Shown here: positions 23,090 through 34,973 of the stretch, piece by piece | Layout of the letters: each line of letters starts with the position of its first letter | Position numbering within the stretch: position 1 is the first letter of the stretch | Source: Allodiplogaster sudhausi | Lineage: Eukaryota; Nematoda; Chromadorea; Rhabditida; Diplogasteridae | Direction of reading: 5' to 3' | DNA: 64,000 bases | Assembly: GCA_945643635.1 (NCBI GenBank) | Contig: CALZFC010000016.1 | Coordinates: forward strand, 4,508,501 to 4,572,500 | Notes under the pieces: generated by a model | Seen by the model: the letters and a program-made list of their open reading frames with translations, nothing else | Database searches by the model: none | Told to the model about the DNA's origin: nothing | Position numbers and translations under genes: made by a program

Positions 23090-26000
23090 AGAGGTTCAAT
23101 TGTGAAATCAAACGATTTAGGCCAGTAGTGCGATGTCGAAAAGAAGAGCTCAATGAATCTCGTAGCCTACGCCTCTAAAAGATTGCGAGGTTTAAAAACG
23201 ACAGGATGCGAAAATATGATAAATAGCCACGCAATCTTTGCCTGCTGAATAGCAGCAGGAATTTCGTTCATTTAGAGTCGTTAACACCCAAGCATTCTCA
23301 ATCGCTGACATTACGAAATGCACCAAAGCACAAAATGCTCCTTACACCACTTGTTGGCCTAACTCCATTTTGTACTTTATCATGTGCGCGCGAAACTTCT
23401 TTCTTTTCTGATGAAAGGCTCGCCCACGTTCGTTGAGGCCAGTCAGCTAAAAAAAAGTAATCCGAAGAAACATCCAGCTTCGTAAGATGTTTTCTTCGAG
23501 TCCTACGCGCAGAAAATAATTTTGTAGTTTTGTGTGCAGGCAGGAAAATGTCCCATGCATTTTGTGCTTTTAGCGATTTCGACGTCAACCAAACTGCAAA
23601 ATATGGTGTCGCGTACATTTTGCACTTTGTGCACAATGCCATGTGGAATGACTTTCTTCCCCAAAAAATGGCATTTTTCAATACATTTTCCTAAACATAT
23701 TGTTTTTTCTTTGGTTCTTCTTTGAATTTTCCTGAACCTTGGGCATGAATTTGATGCCAAGTGGTCTCTCTCTCACTCTCTCTCTCCCCCTCTCTCTCTC
23801 TTTCTCTCTCTCTCTCTGTCTCTCTCGGTGCTTCGCTCTCTCTATCTCTCTTTCTTTCTCTATCTCTCTCCTTCTCGTGTTAGCTAAAAGCGCTTTTCTG
23901 CACGTTTCTGTGAGTTGTGGCCAGTTGGCTAAAAATAATCCAAAGAAACCCCAGCTCCGCAAAATATTGTCTTCGATTCCTATTGCTTAAAATGGCAGCT
24001 ATGTATGTACGGCTATTTCGTCGGGATCATACTTTAAAAAACAAGCCTATTTGGCATCAGCTATTTCTGTTTCGGGAATATCCTGTGATTCAGTTTGAAC
24101 GGATAGCCGCTTCATCATTCTTATCCAATGTAAACGTCTAGAAAAAGGCCTTCTATGTGAGAACGTGTGTTTGTAAAAGATAGGCTGTCTTCAGATGCTG
24201 CCTCTGGTAGATGTGTCAGAATGTGCCAAGGTCTTTTTTTACTTTTTTTTTATAGAGCAAGCGATGCTGTGTTTTCCATCTTGCCATGGAATAAAGCCGT
24301 GCATGAATATGTTTGGTGGAAAGTGGAGATTAGCGCACACCGCATGAACCTTAAATTCTCGTCGTTTGTACTCATGGTCAGGACACAGAGTCATAAAAAT
24401 CGCATGAAGCGGTGTTTCTTCGGATTGGCTTTATAGTCCTCGAAAAATAGAGCATCACCAAATCTAAACCACCATATGAGTACATGCTTGTAATGATCCA
24501 TCGTCAGATCTGATTGCGAGATCCTCCTACAGAAGAGTCAAACAGCATTTGATTTCAATAAATACAACTATTTCAAATGTGTGTACATATGTACATACAT
24601 AAAAAAAGTCTGCTAACTAAAGAATATGTGTCGGTTTTACTCTATAACATGAGGTTCAAAAAATAATAATTGATGAGTACCGCTATTTTTCTAATTGTAA
24701 GCACGAAACTCAACAGGAATCTGTTTGGCTTTTTCTCTGTGCTTGTGTCAGGCAAACGGCGCGAACTTGAGTGATTTTTGGCTCCTTTAATGCAGTATGT
24801 GTGCATTGTCATGCCCTTTTGCGTTAAAAAGAATAAAACAAGCACTTTTAATTTGAACGTGATCATCTTGCACGAATTGAAAAGAAACGAGGTATGAATG
24901 TATATTTGATTAATTTTATAATAAAAATATTGATTACGACAGGAAATGTAGACTGAGGAATTGGGCCTGCGACATAATTAAATGGAATTAAACAGCTGTC
25001 ATGTATCCTTTTTACTTTGATCTGTAATAGAATTTTTCTCCATTTTTTTTTCTATCAGCGTAGCACTCTGACTAGGATATTAAGAGTGTTTGGAGGACAT
25101 ATAAACCACCTAAATTGCGAATAATATCTTCATTTCATTCTTGCTGTCAATTTTTATCTCTCTTTTTAAAAACAATAAGCGCCTGAAATGATAGATTAGT
25201 CCATGCCTTCGAATGAAGTAAGAAAATTGAATTAATATTTCAGTATTCATTGAAGCGGACAAATAGATGCAATTTTAAACTAGAATATCACCGACTGTAT
25301 TCCGCAGACATCCCAAATAATATTGATAATATCACTTAAAATAATCTGCAACAAACTATTTAATATAGTTTAATCCCTCTTCTTGTCATAAATCAAGATT
25401 CTTTTAGTTCAGCTTTTTAAATCATTGCTGGTGTTGTCATTTCATCATATTTATGAATACAAGTAATGATTACTCAAAAAAGTACAAAAAGAAATATAAA
25501 TCCAGAATGGTAGAAAGGAAGACAGGTGGAAGAAGAGAAAACCACACGTTGATCTCAGATTCTCTTACAATTAGCTGAATGTTATTTTCTTACCAATCCA
25601 CAATACTGTGTTAAAAGAAATTCATGAGTAGATATTTTTCACGAAACATATGAAACTTCATTCATGAATATTTATTGCACGATGCGTTTGGGACTTTTCT
25701 TACAGCATTTATCCCGTCTAATTAGCTTATTTGGGAATCAATTCTGAGAAAGGAATTGGTTGTAAAATACATGCATATGGATATATTCTGCAGAAATGAG
25801 ATTCACACAAATGGTTTGCTAGTTCCGAATGAGCAATCTTCTTATATTTTGTTGTCGGTACGGGATTGTTCATCTAAGTCTTCGAAAATCGTGTGTCAAA
25901 TATGTTCATCTCACTTTCTGTCCATACCTCCATTTTCTCTGAATTTGTCTTCATGTACATACATATGTATATATGTAAGTCCAACCATCTCCAACTTTCT

Positions 26001-27417
26001 CTCTCACAATCAGCTTCTCGTTGTCTCATTTTTACCTGCATACTCTTATGCGAAGCAATACTTTGCAAAGACTTCTTCGCATAAACATAATTTAAAAGCA
26101 TCGAGCATCGTTAATCAAACGTTTAATTGCAAAAAGAGATGGAAGCCACAAAGAAATGAATGTTGATATGTAAAGGGATTCATCATGATACGAACAGCAG
26201 GACAATGAGTGCCCTAGCAAAATAGAACACCACCAAATCAAAACCGCCGAACCCTCTCATCGGATCCGTGGATTTGATATATCAATACAATCATATTTTA
26301 AAAAAAAACAAGTCAGCCACCGAATCAACTATTGTTGAGTATTTGTTATATTATTCGTTACCCTAGTTGCTGTGTAATTAATTTGTTTGCACCGCTGTTT
26401 TACTTCGTAACTGATACAGACCTTTTCCCGCCTTCATAGCTGTATGTGTCAGAAAAATATGGCATTTGTTCGAACTGAGGCATGTTAATAAAAAAGTTTC
26501 AGTTAGGCCTTTCAACTTTGACGGTGTCATTTTTTCATGCCCTTCGGCATTGAAAAAATAAGGTTTTTAATTTATTTATTTTTAGATGTCCTGCACGCAT
26601 TGAAACGCAGCGAATTAAGCTAATTAAAATGATTTCATTATATTACTTCCTCTAGTCTTTTTCTCTCTTTCTGTTTGTCTGTCTGTCTCTCTCTCTCTCT
26701 CTCTCGATCCGACATCACCATTCGACGATTGGTTATCCACTTCCTTATGTTTTATTGTGAAATTATGCAGTTTGGATACGTCGTAGTTTGTCGTTAGGTG
26801 AATTTTTCACATATCTGGTTTTTTTGTAAATTAACTGACAATGACTTCTATTGAAAATGGTGTACGTCTTCAGTCAAACGTATTTTCGGCAGCTCTTTAC
26901 TTCTACCCAGAGAATTTAGTAATTTGCTATTTTTTTTGTTAAATGATGCTACTTAATCAGCAAATAATTACGTTTGAGAGCATGGAAGTGTCTTCTTATG
27001 TCTTCCATGTGCGATTGTTGAGAGAAGGACGGAGAACTACGCGGCGTGTAGTCTGCTCCTCCCTCGCCTCCCATGGTATGTAGTTGTAGTCTCCTCCAAA
27101 TCGGTCAGTCATTCCTCTCCTCCCTCTTTCTTTGCTATGCTCTCTCTGCATTCCTTTTATCAGAGCAGCACCTGGCCATCTTACCATTAGATATAAAAGT
27201 AAGATTTCGTATTGTTACTTATAAATGCCCTCCAATTCGGAGAGTTGGCAATTCTTTATATCTCTTTTCTATTTTTTTCTATCCACATTTTTCATTAGCC
27301 TACAACACATCCTCAAGTGTTGTTACATTATTATTAATGTATCGAATAGATAAATAAACCAATTCCAGCAAAGCAGTGCTTCCCAAAAGTTTTCCGTGTG
27401 TGTGCTGATTGTGAGGA
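23090..27417. other. Intergenic region with diverged repeats, no supported gene
   Basis: About 23420-23530 and 23905-24000 are related to each other (both contain a GGCCAGTnnGCTAAAAA..AATCC segment). A CT microsatellite fills 23765-23875 and a shorter one about 26690-26705. Segments near 24440-24880 and 26200-26620 belong to a diverged repeat also found at 15.4 and 30.9 kb. The rest is AT-rich with no coding exon that I could support. Confidence 0.5.
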
Positions 27418-28210
27418 ATGTTCCGCAACAAAACCGCAGTGATAACGGGTGCTTCCCGTGGCATCGGCAAGGAAATCGCGCTGAGTCTGGTCAGGGTTTG
27501 CATCTTCTCTCTTTTTTTATCACTGATTCGCGTCACACTCGTGTCATTTGCAGGAAGGAGCGAACGTTGTGGTCGCCGCGAAGACAGCTGAGCCGCATCC
27601 AAAGTTGCCTGGTACGATCTATACTGCTGCCAAGGAGATTGAGGAGGTCAGTCTATCTTTATCATTTACATATATGTATATATGTAATATTAATGTGTCT
27701 TCATTAGAGGAAATTAAATATTCTTAGCGCATATACGGCATTTGCAAAGATTTAGAGGCCGTTTTTATGTGGTATGTATGTACATATGAAATAGTCGATA
27801 TGTAGGCGGGAGGCCTCTCCCTTGCATTGTCGATGTCCGCGATGAGAAGTCCGTGCAGGAGTGCGTGGATGCGGCGGTGGCCAAGTGTGTTTTCAACTCT
27901 TATCGTATCTCGTTTAGTACTTTGCTATCTTTTGGTATCTTTCTGCTATGGGTTATTGAATTATTAATTTTTTTTCACCTTCCTCTTTCATTATGCTTCT
28001 TTTTTCACTTTGCTTACAATTAGCACTTGTTCTTATATCTTTTGTGTTTTTTTCTTTAATAATTATGAAATAATTTTTAAAAAAAAGATTCGGCGGCATC
28101 GACATTCTCATCAACAACGCGTCTGCGATCTCTCTGACTGGCACTCTCGAGACTGAGATGAAGAGATTCGATCTAATGCACTCTGTCAACACGAGAGGCG
28201 TTTTCCTCAT
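27418..28210 (+). pseudogene. HSDL2-type short-chain dehydrogenase, 5' fragment with frameshift
   Basis: Four exon-like segments: 27418-27489 (MFRNKTAVITGASRGIGKEI, the NAD(P)-binding TGxxxGxG turn), 27554-27646 (EGANVVVAAKTAEPHPKLPG), 27806-27884 (LPCIVDVRDEKSVQECVDAA) and 28088-28210 (FGGIDILINNASAISLTGTL, the NNAS motif). These match the N-terminal half of hydroxysteroid dehydrogenase-like protein 2, a peroxisomal or mitochondrial SDR. Exon 3 is 79 nt where 80 would keep the frame, so one base is missing just before the CTCCCTTGC codons. No exons for the catalytic YxxxK half or the SCP2 domain were found in the next 5 kb. It is most likely a truncated duplicate; an assembly error at the missing base is possible. 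Confidence 0.75.
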
Positions 28211-29890
28211 GTATGTATGCTCATCTATTTCCATTTCATTTCAATTTCTTTATCACAGAGACCGATGTTGGGAAATATGTTTGAGGTATATTATAATCAT
28301 TGGCAAAATATGGTCAGGCAATTTAAAGTAGAAATAATAATTATAATAAAATGAAAATAAAAAGAGAATAGAGCAAAGAATGGAAAAACAAGAAAAAAGT
28401 GATTTTTTCATTTCCATAGGAAACATTAACTTTAGTTAGCATAAGAGCTATTTATGGCTACTTGACGATTTAAAAGAGCCTTCGATAAAGTCCAGTAAAC
28501 AAACAAATTCGAACGGAAGCTGAAAAGTTAAAATTTAAACGGAATAAATCAAATAAATCAAGCCCATTGAAACAACTGCAATCGCATATAATAAGGCTTC
28601 TCAACAAATGCCTAGCAGCAAAAACACAGCAATGGACGAAGCTTTTTAAAAAGGGGCATATCCCAGTTTGGGGCTTGGATAAAGCAAGCGAATAGCTGAA
28701 CACTATCGGTTTGAAATTCAACGACAATGAAAATAAATTAACATTATAGAACAAACAAAAAATATCGAAATGAAACCTTCAGGTTTCACTTTCAAATATG
28801 TTCGCAAAAAAAAGTTTTTACGAGTCCGCGTGTTCTCGTTTCAATACAAATATTATGATAAATTGACAACTATATGCTACAGTATCTCGGCAGAAACTTA
28901 CAGGTTTTTTCGTGTAGGAGTTTTTAGTGTTCATGCTAGTTACATGCCAACAACCGTAAATGGTGAATAATATATTGCTTTTTTTCTTTTTCTTTTTCGC
29001 ATCTGACATATAGAGTACACTCTTCTTTTTCTGGTAAATTATTATTTCTAACCATTCTCTAAAAATTATTTACACGTTAAATTTCTTATCATCAATTGAA
29101 TTGAGAATATTAAATTAATATGACAATATTTATTGAGAAATGCGACAACACAGAACAATTTAGATGGTTTTAAAATACAACCTCACTGATTGTATAGCAT
29201 TTCATGTTAACTATTCCAAGTAAAAATGCTATTAAAATAATATCATAATGGAAATATTGACAACTATTTCTTTATACAGAGAGAAGAGGATAAGCTATGT
29301 ATGCTTGTGCGAGAGAGAGAGAGAGAGGGAGTGAGAGAGAGAGAGGAAAGAGCGATAGAGAGATCAGAAACAGAGATAGGAAGAGATATTGAGTGTCAGT
29401 TATTCAAATACAAGGAAGTTGAACATCATTGCACAGGAAAGTCACGACGTCTTCCAAGGTGCTACAGAGAAGCACGAAAGATATCTCCATCGAAATGTGC
29501 ACTTTGGCAACGTGCAAAACCGATCACGGGCATTCTGATATGATTGAGAGTGCGCTGTAATTACAAGGAATGACATTAACATCACCTTTTTAAAGCAAAT
29601 TATATATAATTAATGAATTAATATTGCTTGTTAGACTCGAGCACTTTTTCCACGATAAACGAAGCTTAGAATGACGACGCTCTAAAATGTGCGCTATGGA
29701 CAGTCAAACCACCATAAGTGAGCCATAATATCTTTGTTTGATCCTGGATGTCAATTGGTTCGCTTTGTTTATGTGCTTTGCCGGATAGAGAATGATGGTT
29801 TGTTATTCAAGCAAGTGGTTCTTTCTATCCTTTTACTAAAAATAATTGGCAAGGAAATTTGTCTATGTTACACAGAATTAAGAAATTAAA

Positions 29891-30392
29891 TTAAAGAAGG
29901 GCGATCACCGAAAATACAGTAATGTGCGTTCAAACGTACAAAGATTTCGAACGGAAGTCCGTTTAATTACTCAAAAATGTACGGTAGACTAGGAATGTGC
30001 GTGTGTTTTTTGAAGAGGGTTGTTATTGCTGTTATACCTATTTGATAATGTTTTGCGTAACAAGAATTTATAAAAACATTTTCTAAAACAAATGAACCAA
30101 AAGGTGATAAAGCATTCACCATAACAATTTCTTCAAATCCTTGTAATTTTATTTTCCCGCGATGGGTACGTGGCCGTGAAGTTGGGATTCTACCGATGGG
30201 TTCTGCTTTTCCCTGGCACACCAATCACAAATTCATTCAAAATTTGCATTTTAAAGTTCATTATACTTGAATATGGAACTTTCTTGTACATTTTCATATA
30301 CTTATTCTTTTTCTGCATGCCCCAGACTATTCGAAAATAACTAAGATGGTTCATTTATCGTCAATGGCTTTTCGGTGATCGCCCTCCTTTAA
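29891..30392. mobile_element. TTAA MITE family A, copy 2 (long form)
   Basis: 502 bp bounded by TTAA on both sides. Left terminus TTAAAGAAGGGCGATCACCG, right terminus CGGTGATCGCCCTCCTTTAA, nearly perfect complements. The interior is longer than in copies 1 and 3 and has no protein-coding capacity. Confidence 0.88.
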
Positions 30393-31126
30393 GATGACAA
30401 CATTACTTGAGATGTGACTTCACTACAACGTCCAGCAATCCGGGCGATTTTAAAATAGAACAACAATTTCTCTCTCTCTCTCTCTCTCTCGCTCTCTCTC
30501 TCTCTTTTTCTCTCTCCTTTCTCAATCTCACTTTCTCTCTATCGCTCCCTTTGTCTACGTTCTACTCCTATCAAACTCTGAAGAAAATATAGGGTCGCCC
30601 AGTCTGAGCGGATATTTTTAATTGGTACGTATGTACATTCATTTGCAACAAACAGCTAGGATTTTAACGGTTATAATTGTCAATTATTTTAGAAACAAAA
30701 TCATAAAAAGAAAGTCTAAATTAAGAAACTCCTTGCTGTACTCTTATGATTCTCACAATCAATAAAAAAATGGAAGCACTTCTCTTCTGCTTATCTAGTT
30801 ACGCGTATTTGCTAATTAGAATGGTGATTGGTAGCTAAAATTTTTAAAGTGAAAAAACCATGGTACCAATGAGAGCCCTTGAAAAATTGGGCGTCACTTT
30901 TTTACTGCCATAAATAATTAAAGTATCCAATCGTCGAATCTGATTGTGAGATGCTTCTGCGGATGAGGTACTTGATATCAATTAATAAGATTGTATAAAA
31001 AAAATAAAAAATAAAAATCAGCTATCGAATCAATCAACATTTGTTTAATTTGTGTACCCTACAAAATAATCGTTTCTGAATTAATTTGTGGGCACAGCTG
31101 CTTTAGTGCTGCTCTAGTCTATAAAT

Positions 31127-31213
31127 AAAATAGTTAAAATTAGTCCTCAACTAAAATAGTTAAAATTAGTCCACAACTAAAATAGTTAAAATTAGTCTAC
31201 AACTAAGATAGTT
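31127..31213. repeat. 26-bp tandem repeat, about three copies
   Basis: Unit approximating CTAAAATAGTTAAAATTAGT plus CCACAA, repeated three times with single-base changes. Confidence 0.9.
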
Positions 31214-32088
31214 CGGCTTTTCTCGATTGGTTGAGTTTCCAACTGAATGGAAAAATCAATTACTATTTGAAGGTAGGTCGTATACACCGTCATGGCGTTG
31301 AAAACAATAAAATAAACGCTCTAAATTTTAAGATGCATTCTTGCACGAATTGTAATGCAACGAAATATTCCTATTAAAAAATATATTGACTATCCTTTCT
31401 TGGTTTAAATGAAAAAAAGTAAGAACTCAAGAGTGAGAGGGAACGTGGCGAATGTTTGTACGTACATATGTGCGACGCATAGGTGCGCGAGAGAGATAGA
31501 GAGAGGAAGAGAGGAAGAGAGGAAGAGAGAGGAAGAGAGAGGAAGAGAGAGAGAACGAGATGGATAACAGGGAAAATGAGAGGAAGGTCACAACGTCTGC
31601 CCAAATCGACTGTTAAATATAAGCCCGATACCCATTTCAAGAGCATTGCTTAAAGTGACGACGCAATAAAGTATGCGCTGTGGGCATGCAAACCACCGTA
31701 GGTTATAATATGCTTTTTTTGCTAGAAACGTTTCGCTTCTTTATATTCTGAACAGACAAAGTATACAGTCCTTTCTTTTTAAGGATAATCGTTCTTTCTA
31801 ACCGTTTGCAAAAAATAAATAACAATGATTACAAGAAATTCTTATTTGAATGCAAGAGGGAAAAAGTGCAATAGAAAGGTAAAGAGAGTAAGATAGGTAG
31901 AGAGAGGGAGAGAGAGAGAGAGAGAGAGAGAGTAAGGGAGCCGGGCAGACCCCCCGATACGCTCGTTGATTTATTTTTTTTTATATATTTTTGGATCTTT
32001 TTTTTTGCATTTCCCTCTTAAATTGGCGTAATTGTTAACAATGTCTGGGAAAAGGCATTGATTCGTCATATTTTCATGTACATACATA

Positions 32089-32575
32089 TTAAAGGACCTC
32101 TCCGGCGAATATACAACTTCTCGTTTTATGTTCTTGTCCGGTGAAGTTCGGACAGAAACATACATTACAAGTGGTCCCGTTTTAAAACAATGTTTAGTTT
32201 GTTAAATATTACAGTTTTTGATCGGGATTACGGTGAATTTTCCGCCCGCAATCGTTCTTTGAGCTCATGATCATGGCTAACAATAAGCCACCCTCCCTCC
32301 CCATGCCAAGCGTGGCAGAGAACGAGGGCACGGGATGATATGTATGTCATCGATTGTTCACTCTGAGAGAAAGAGTGTAGAAGAGAGGGAGAGAGCGAGA
32401 CATAAAAACGAATGGAAGCGCTGTGTTGCCATTTCGAACACATTCAAAACAATGACAGCGTTCCAAAAAATTCCACCCTCCCGAATACTGTAAGAATTTT
32501 AGAAGGGTTGGTTTTTTCAAACACCAATTATTAAACGGGCGCGAAAACATTCGCCGGCCCATTATAGTTTATAGT
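32089..32575. mobile_element. TTAA-AGGA element family C, copy 2
   Basis: Left end TTAAAGGACCTCTCCGGCGA; near the right end ATTCGCCGG appears as a partial complement. The segment 32235-32570 is the reverse complement of the element at 21567-21895, including the GA tract and the GTCATCGATTGTTC region. Confidence 0.65.
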
Positions 32576-32649
32576 TAAGTACATTCAACCAGGAGTGATG
32601 TGTCATTTTTCGTGCATCTTTGCTATGTCTTTTACTGAAAAAAAAATTA

Positions 32650-33527
32650 ATACAGGAAAACTGCTTTTCTCGACTGAAGTGAGAAAATTTAATTAAAATG
32701 GCAATTTTTTAATGATCACAGAACAACGTCCAGTCAATAATTTTCTTATTACCTCTTAGAATTCGCCTCCCATTGTTGACTCTCATTTTGTTTCTATACA
32801 TGTATTTGAATATCGAATATTTAATTTTTAAAAAAAGATTTTTAAAAAATCACATCCCTGTGACACCTTTATACCTTTGTGTGTTCATTTTGATGCTCAT
32901 TAAGTTCCGTGCAAATTTTATCCATAGATATACACGTTATGGAACCCTTTTCAGTGGCAACGTGACATGGCTGTCGCAAAATGAATTAACCTCTATAGAA
33001 TCTGCGTGCATACAAACATACAATGTACATATTTCTCGCATTTCCGCCTTTGACCCTCTTTTCTGCTTCTTTAAGCTCCGGTTGTAATTATATTGCATGC
33101 CTACAATGTAAATCACAGCACTAAAGTTGAACATTGGACAACGAACAGACTTCTAGGTCTATAGTACGTATCGTATGCTCATGAGTTTTATTCTTGTATA
33201 TTGGCACCATCTGTAAGAAACACATCGTATGATAACAGCTTCATACCGTCGTAGCCCATTTTTCTTCCGAGAAGCTTTGGATGCTGAGGTTAAGCAGGCC
33301 TGGAATGCAAGGTCGTGAGAATATGAGAAGCTAATGTTTTTGAAAAATCAGAATACCTTTTGGGTTCGAAAGGAGCGTTTTCTTCAGAACACCATTCCTT
33401 GATAAACTGGAAATACTTTACACAATTATTCAATTGTATACAACATTGCTGTCATTTGTATGTTAAGTATCCCGTCATTTTCATCTAATTGTAAGTTACT
33501 TCTTCTTTCTTTGATACAGATCCCAGT
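32650..33527 (+). promoter_or_regulatory. Duplicated upstream region of chemoreceptor copy A
   Basis: Closely related to about 37640-38428 upstream of receptor copy B: both contain a GTCAATAATTxTTCT segment, TCATTAAGTTCC, ATGGAACCCTTT and a matching final stretch. The shared region ends in TTGATACAG, an acceptor-like site 8 bases before the ATG. It probably includes the promoter and possibly a trans-splice acceptor. Confidence 0.55.
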
Positions 33528-33922
33528 ATGGACGCGACAATCGCAGACGCGCTAACGCTCTTTTATCTTTTCTTTGTTATTTTTGGCGTCTTTAGCAATT
33601 TGTGCGTCGTCGGAGCAACGAATCACAGCAAGTTGGTCAATTTTTAAGTTTTGCTCAATGTTTAACTTGCTACTTTTGTTTAGAAAAAAACTAGCCAAGA
33701 ATTAAATGGAATTTTAGAATGTAAAAATATTCTCTTTGAAAAAAATATTATTATGTCATTTTGGACAAATGATTTATTGAAGAGAGCTCCGAAGTTCATG
33801 CAACATTCTCATCGCTCTTTGCTCTCTCATGGACGCCCTCCACATCTGTGGCCATTTGCCCATGATTGCCGGTCCTATCTTTGGTCCCGTCATTACACCG
33901 CCAATGATCTGCTTCGCAATTG

Positions 33923-34038
33923 AGTTATAGAGAGAGAGAGAGAGAGCGAGAGAGAGCGAGAGAGCGAGAGAGAGAGAGCGAGAGAGAGCGAGAGAGCGAG
34001 AGAGAGAGTGCGAGAGAGAGACAGGGAGAGAGAGAGTA
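33923..34038. repeat. GA microsatellite replacing a splice donor
   Basis: (GA)n/(GAGC)n array starting directly at the exon 2 border of receptor copy A; copy B has ordinary intron sequence here with a GAG/GTTTAA border. Confidence 0.88.
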
Positions 34039-34604
34039 AGATCTTTGGCGTTTTCACAGTAAACTGTCGTCTTTTTTTGATGGGTAATTCTGAGGTTGTT
34101 ACCCATGCGGGTATACAATGGCTGCATTGCAGGTTGTGTGTGAGAACACCTTCCAACAATACGAAACATATATTATGCTAATGATTGCCTGTCGTATCTT
34201 TGCTCCGTTAAGATCATTATGTAATCCTCGGAATATGTGTCCGAAAAGTGTTGGACTTTGTCATTTCAGATAATCAATAGATGAAATGGACCTTTCAGTT
34301 AATTCCTCTTGTCGGTGCACTCGCTGGCTCCGCTCTGATCGTCTCCGTTGCGGTTGACCGCCTTCTCGCCTGCACTGTTATCAACTAGTGAGTTTTCTTT
34401 TATTTATTGTTTTATTTTTTAACAAAACATATGCGATAAATGGAAGTTTTGCCAGTAAAATGACCGACGAATTTCAGTTATAAGCACAAGAACGAGACGC
34501 GCTATCTCTCAGGACATATCTTGTTCGTCTCTGCTTACACTGCCGCCCAGATATTGTACTCTTCTTTCTTGGCCCGGAGTATGTGATCGATAATGCTATT
34601 ATCT

Positions 34605-34879
34605 TTAAAGGAAGTATCCTGCGAATAATTCTACAGTAGCTCTAGAGAACGCGTTTGAATGCACGCACTCATAAAGTTGCCTGTCGCTCCGTCGAGATAG
34701 CATGTGAAATAGGAGGGTGGCTCCGATGTATCGTAGCTAATTCTCTACCCGCCCGTTTTCACGTTACTATTTCTCAGAATGTAATGGAAGAAAATCGCTC
34801 AAACTTTCTGGAGACATGTTTTACGCCAAGATGAATATGTTCATATAGAAAAAAAAAAACTTAGGTTAATTATTCCCCG
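34605..34879. mobile_element. TTAA MITE family B, copy 1 (right end replaced)
   Basis: Starts TTAAAGGAAGTATCCTGCG and runs, in inverted orientation, through the same interior as the element at 58677-58917. Its far end (GGTTAATTATTCCCC) stops a few bases short of the expected TATC...TTAA terminus and abuts an AT-rich palindrome. Located in intron 4 of receptor copy A; absent from copy B. Confidence 0.8.
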
Positions 34880-34900
34880 GTGCAATTCAAAGGGGTTATA

Positions 34901-34952
<52 letters not shown>

Positions 34953-34973
34953 TATAACCCCTTTGAATTGCAC
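34880..34973. repeat. AT-cored perfect palindrome
   Basis: Arms GTGCAATTCAAAGGGGTTAT and complement around a (TA)n core of about 44 bp. The right arm matches native intron sequence of receptor copy B near 39470-39500; the left arm is therefore an inverted duplicate. Confidence 0.9.

Larger units (their letters stand above)
28211..33510. other. Intergenic region with MITEs and microsatellites
   Basis: No coding exon was supported. It contains MITE A copy 2 (29891-30392), GA/CT microsatellites (about 29308-29350, 30469-30560, 31487-31560, 31890-31935), a 26-bp tandem repeat (31127-31213), a diverged dispersed repeat (about 30880-31370), a family C element (32089-32575) and, from about 32650, a duplicated upstream region of the chemoreceptor pair. 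Confidence 0.55.
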
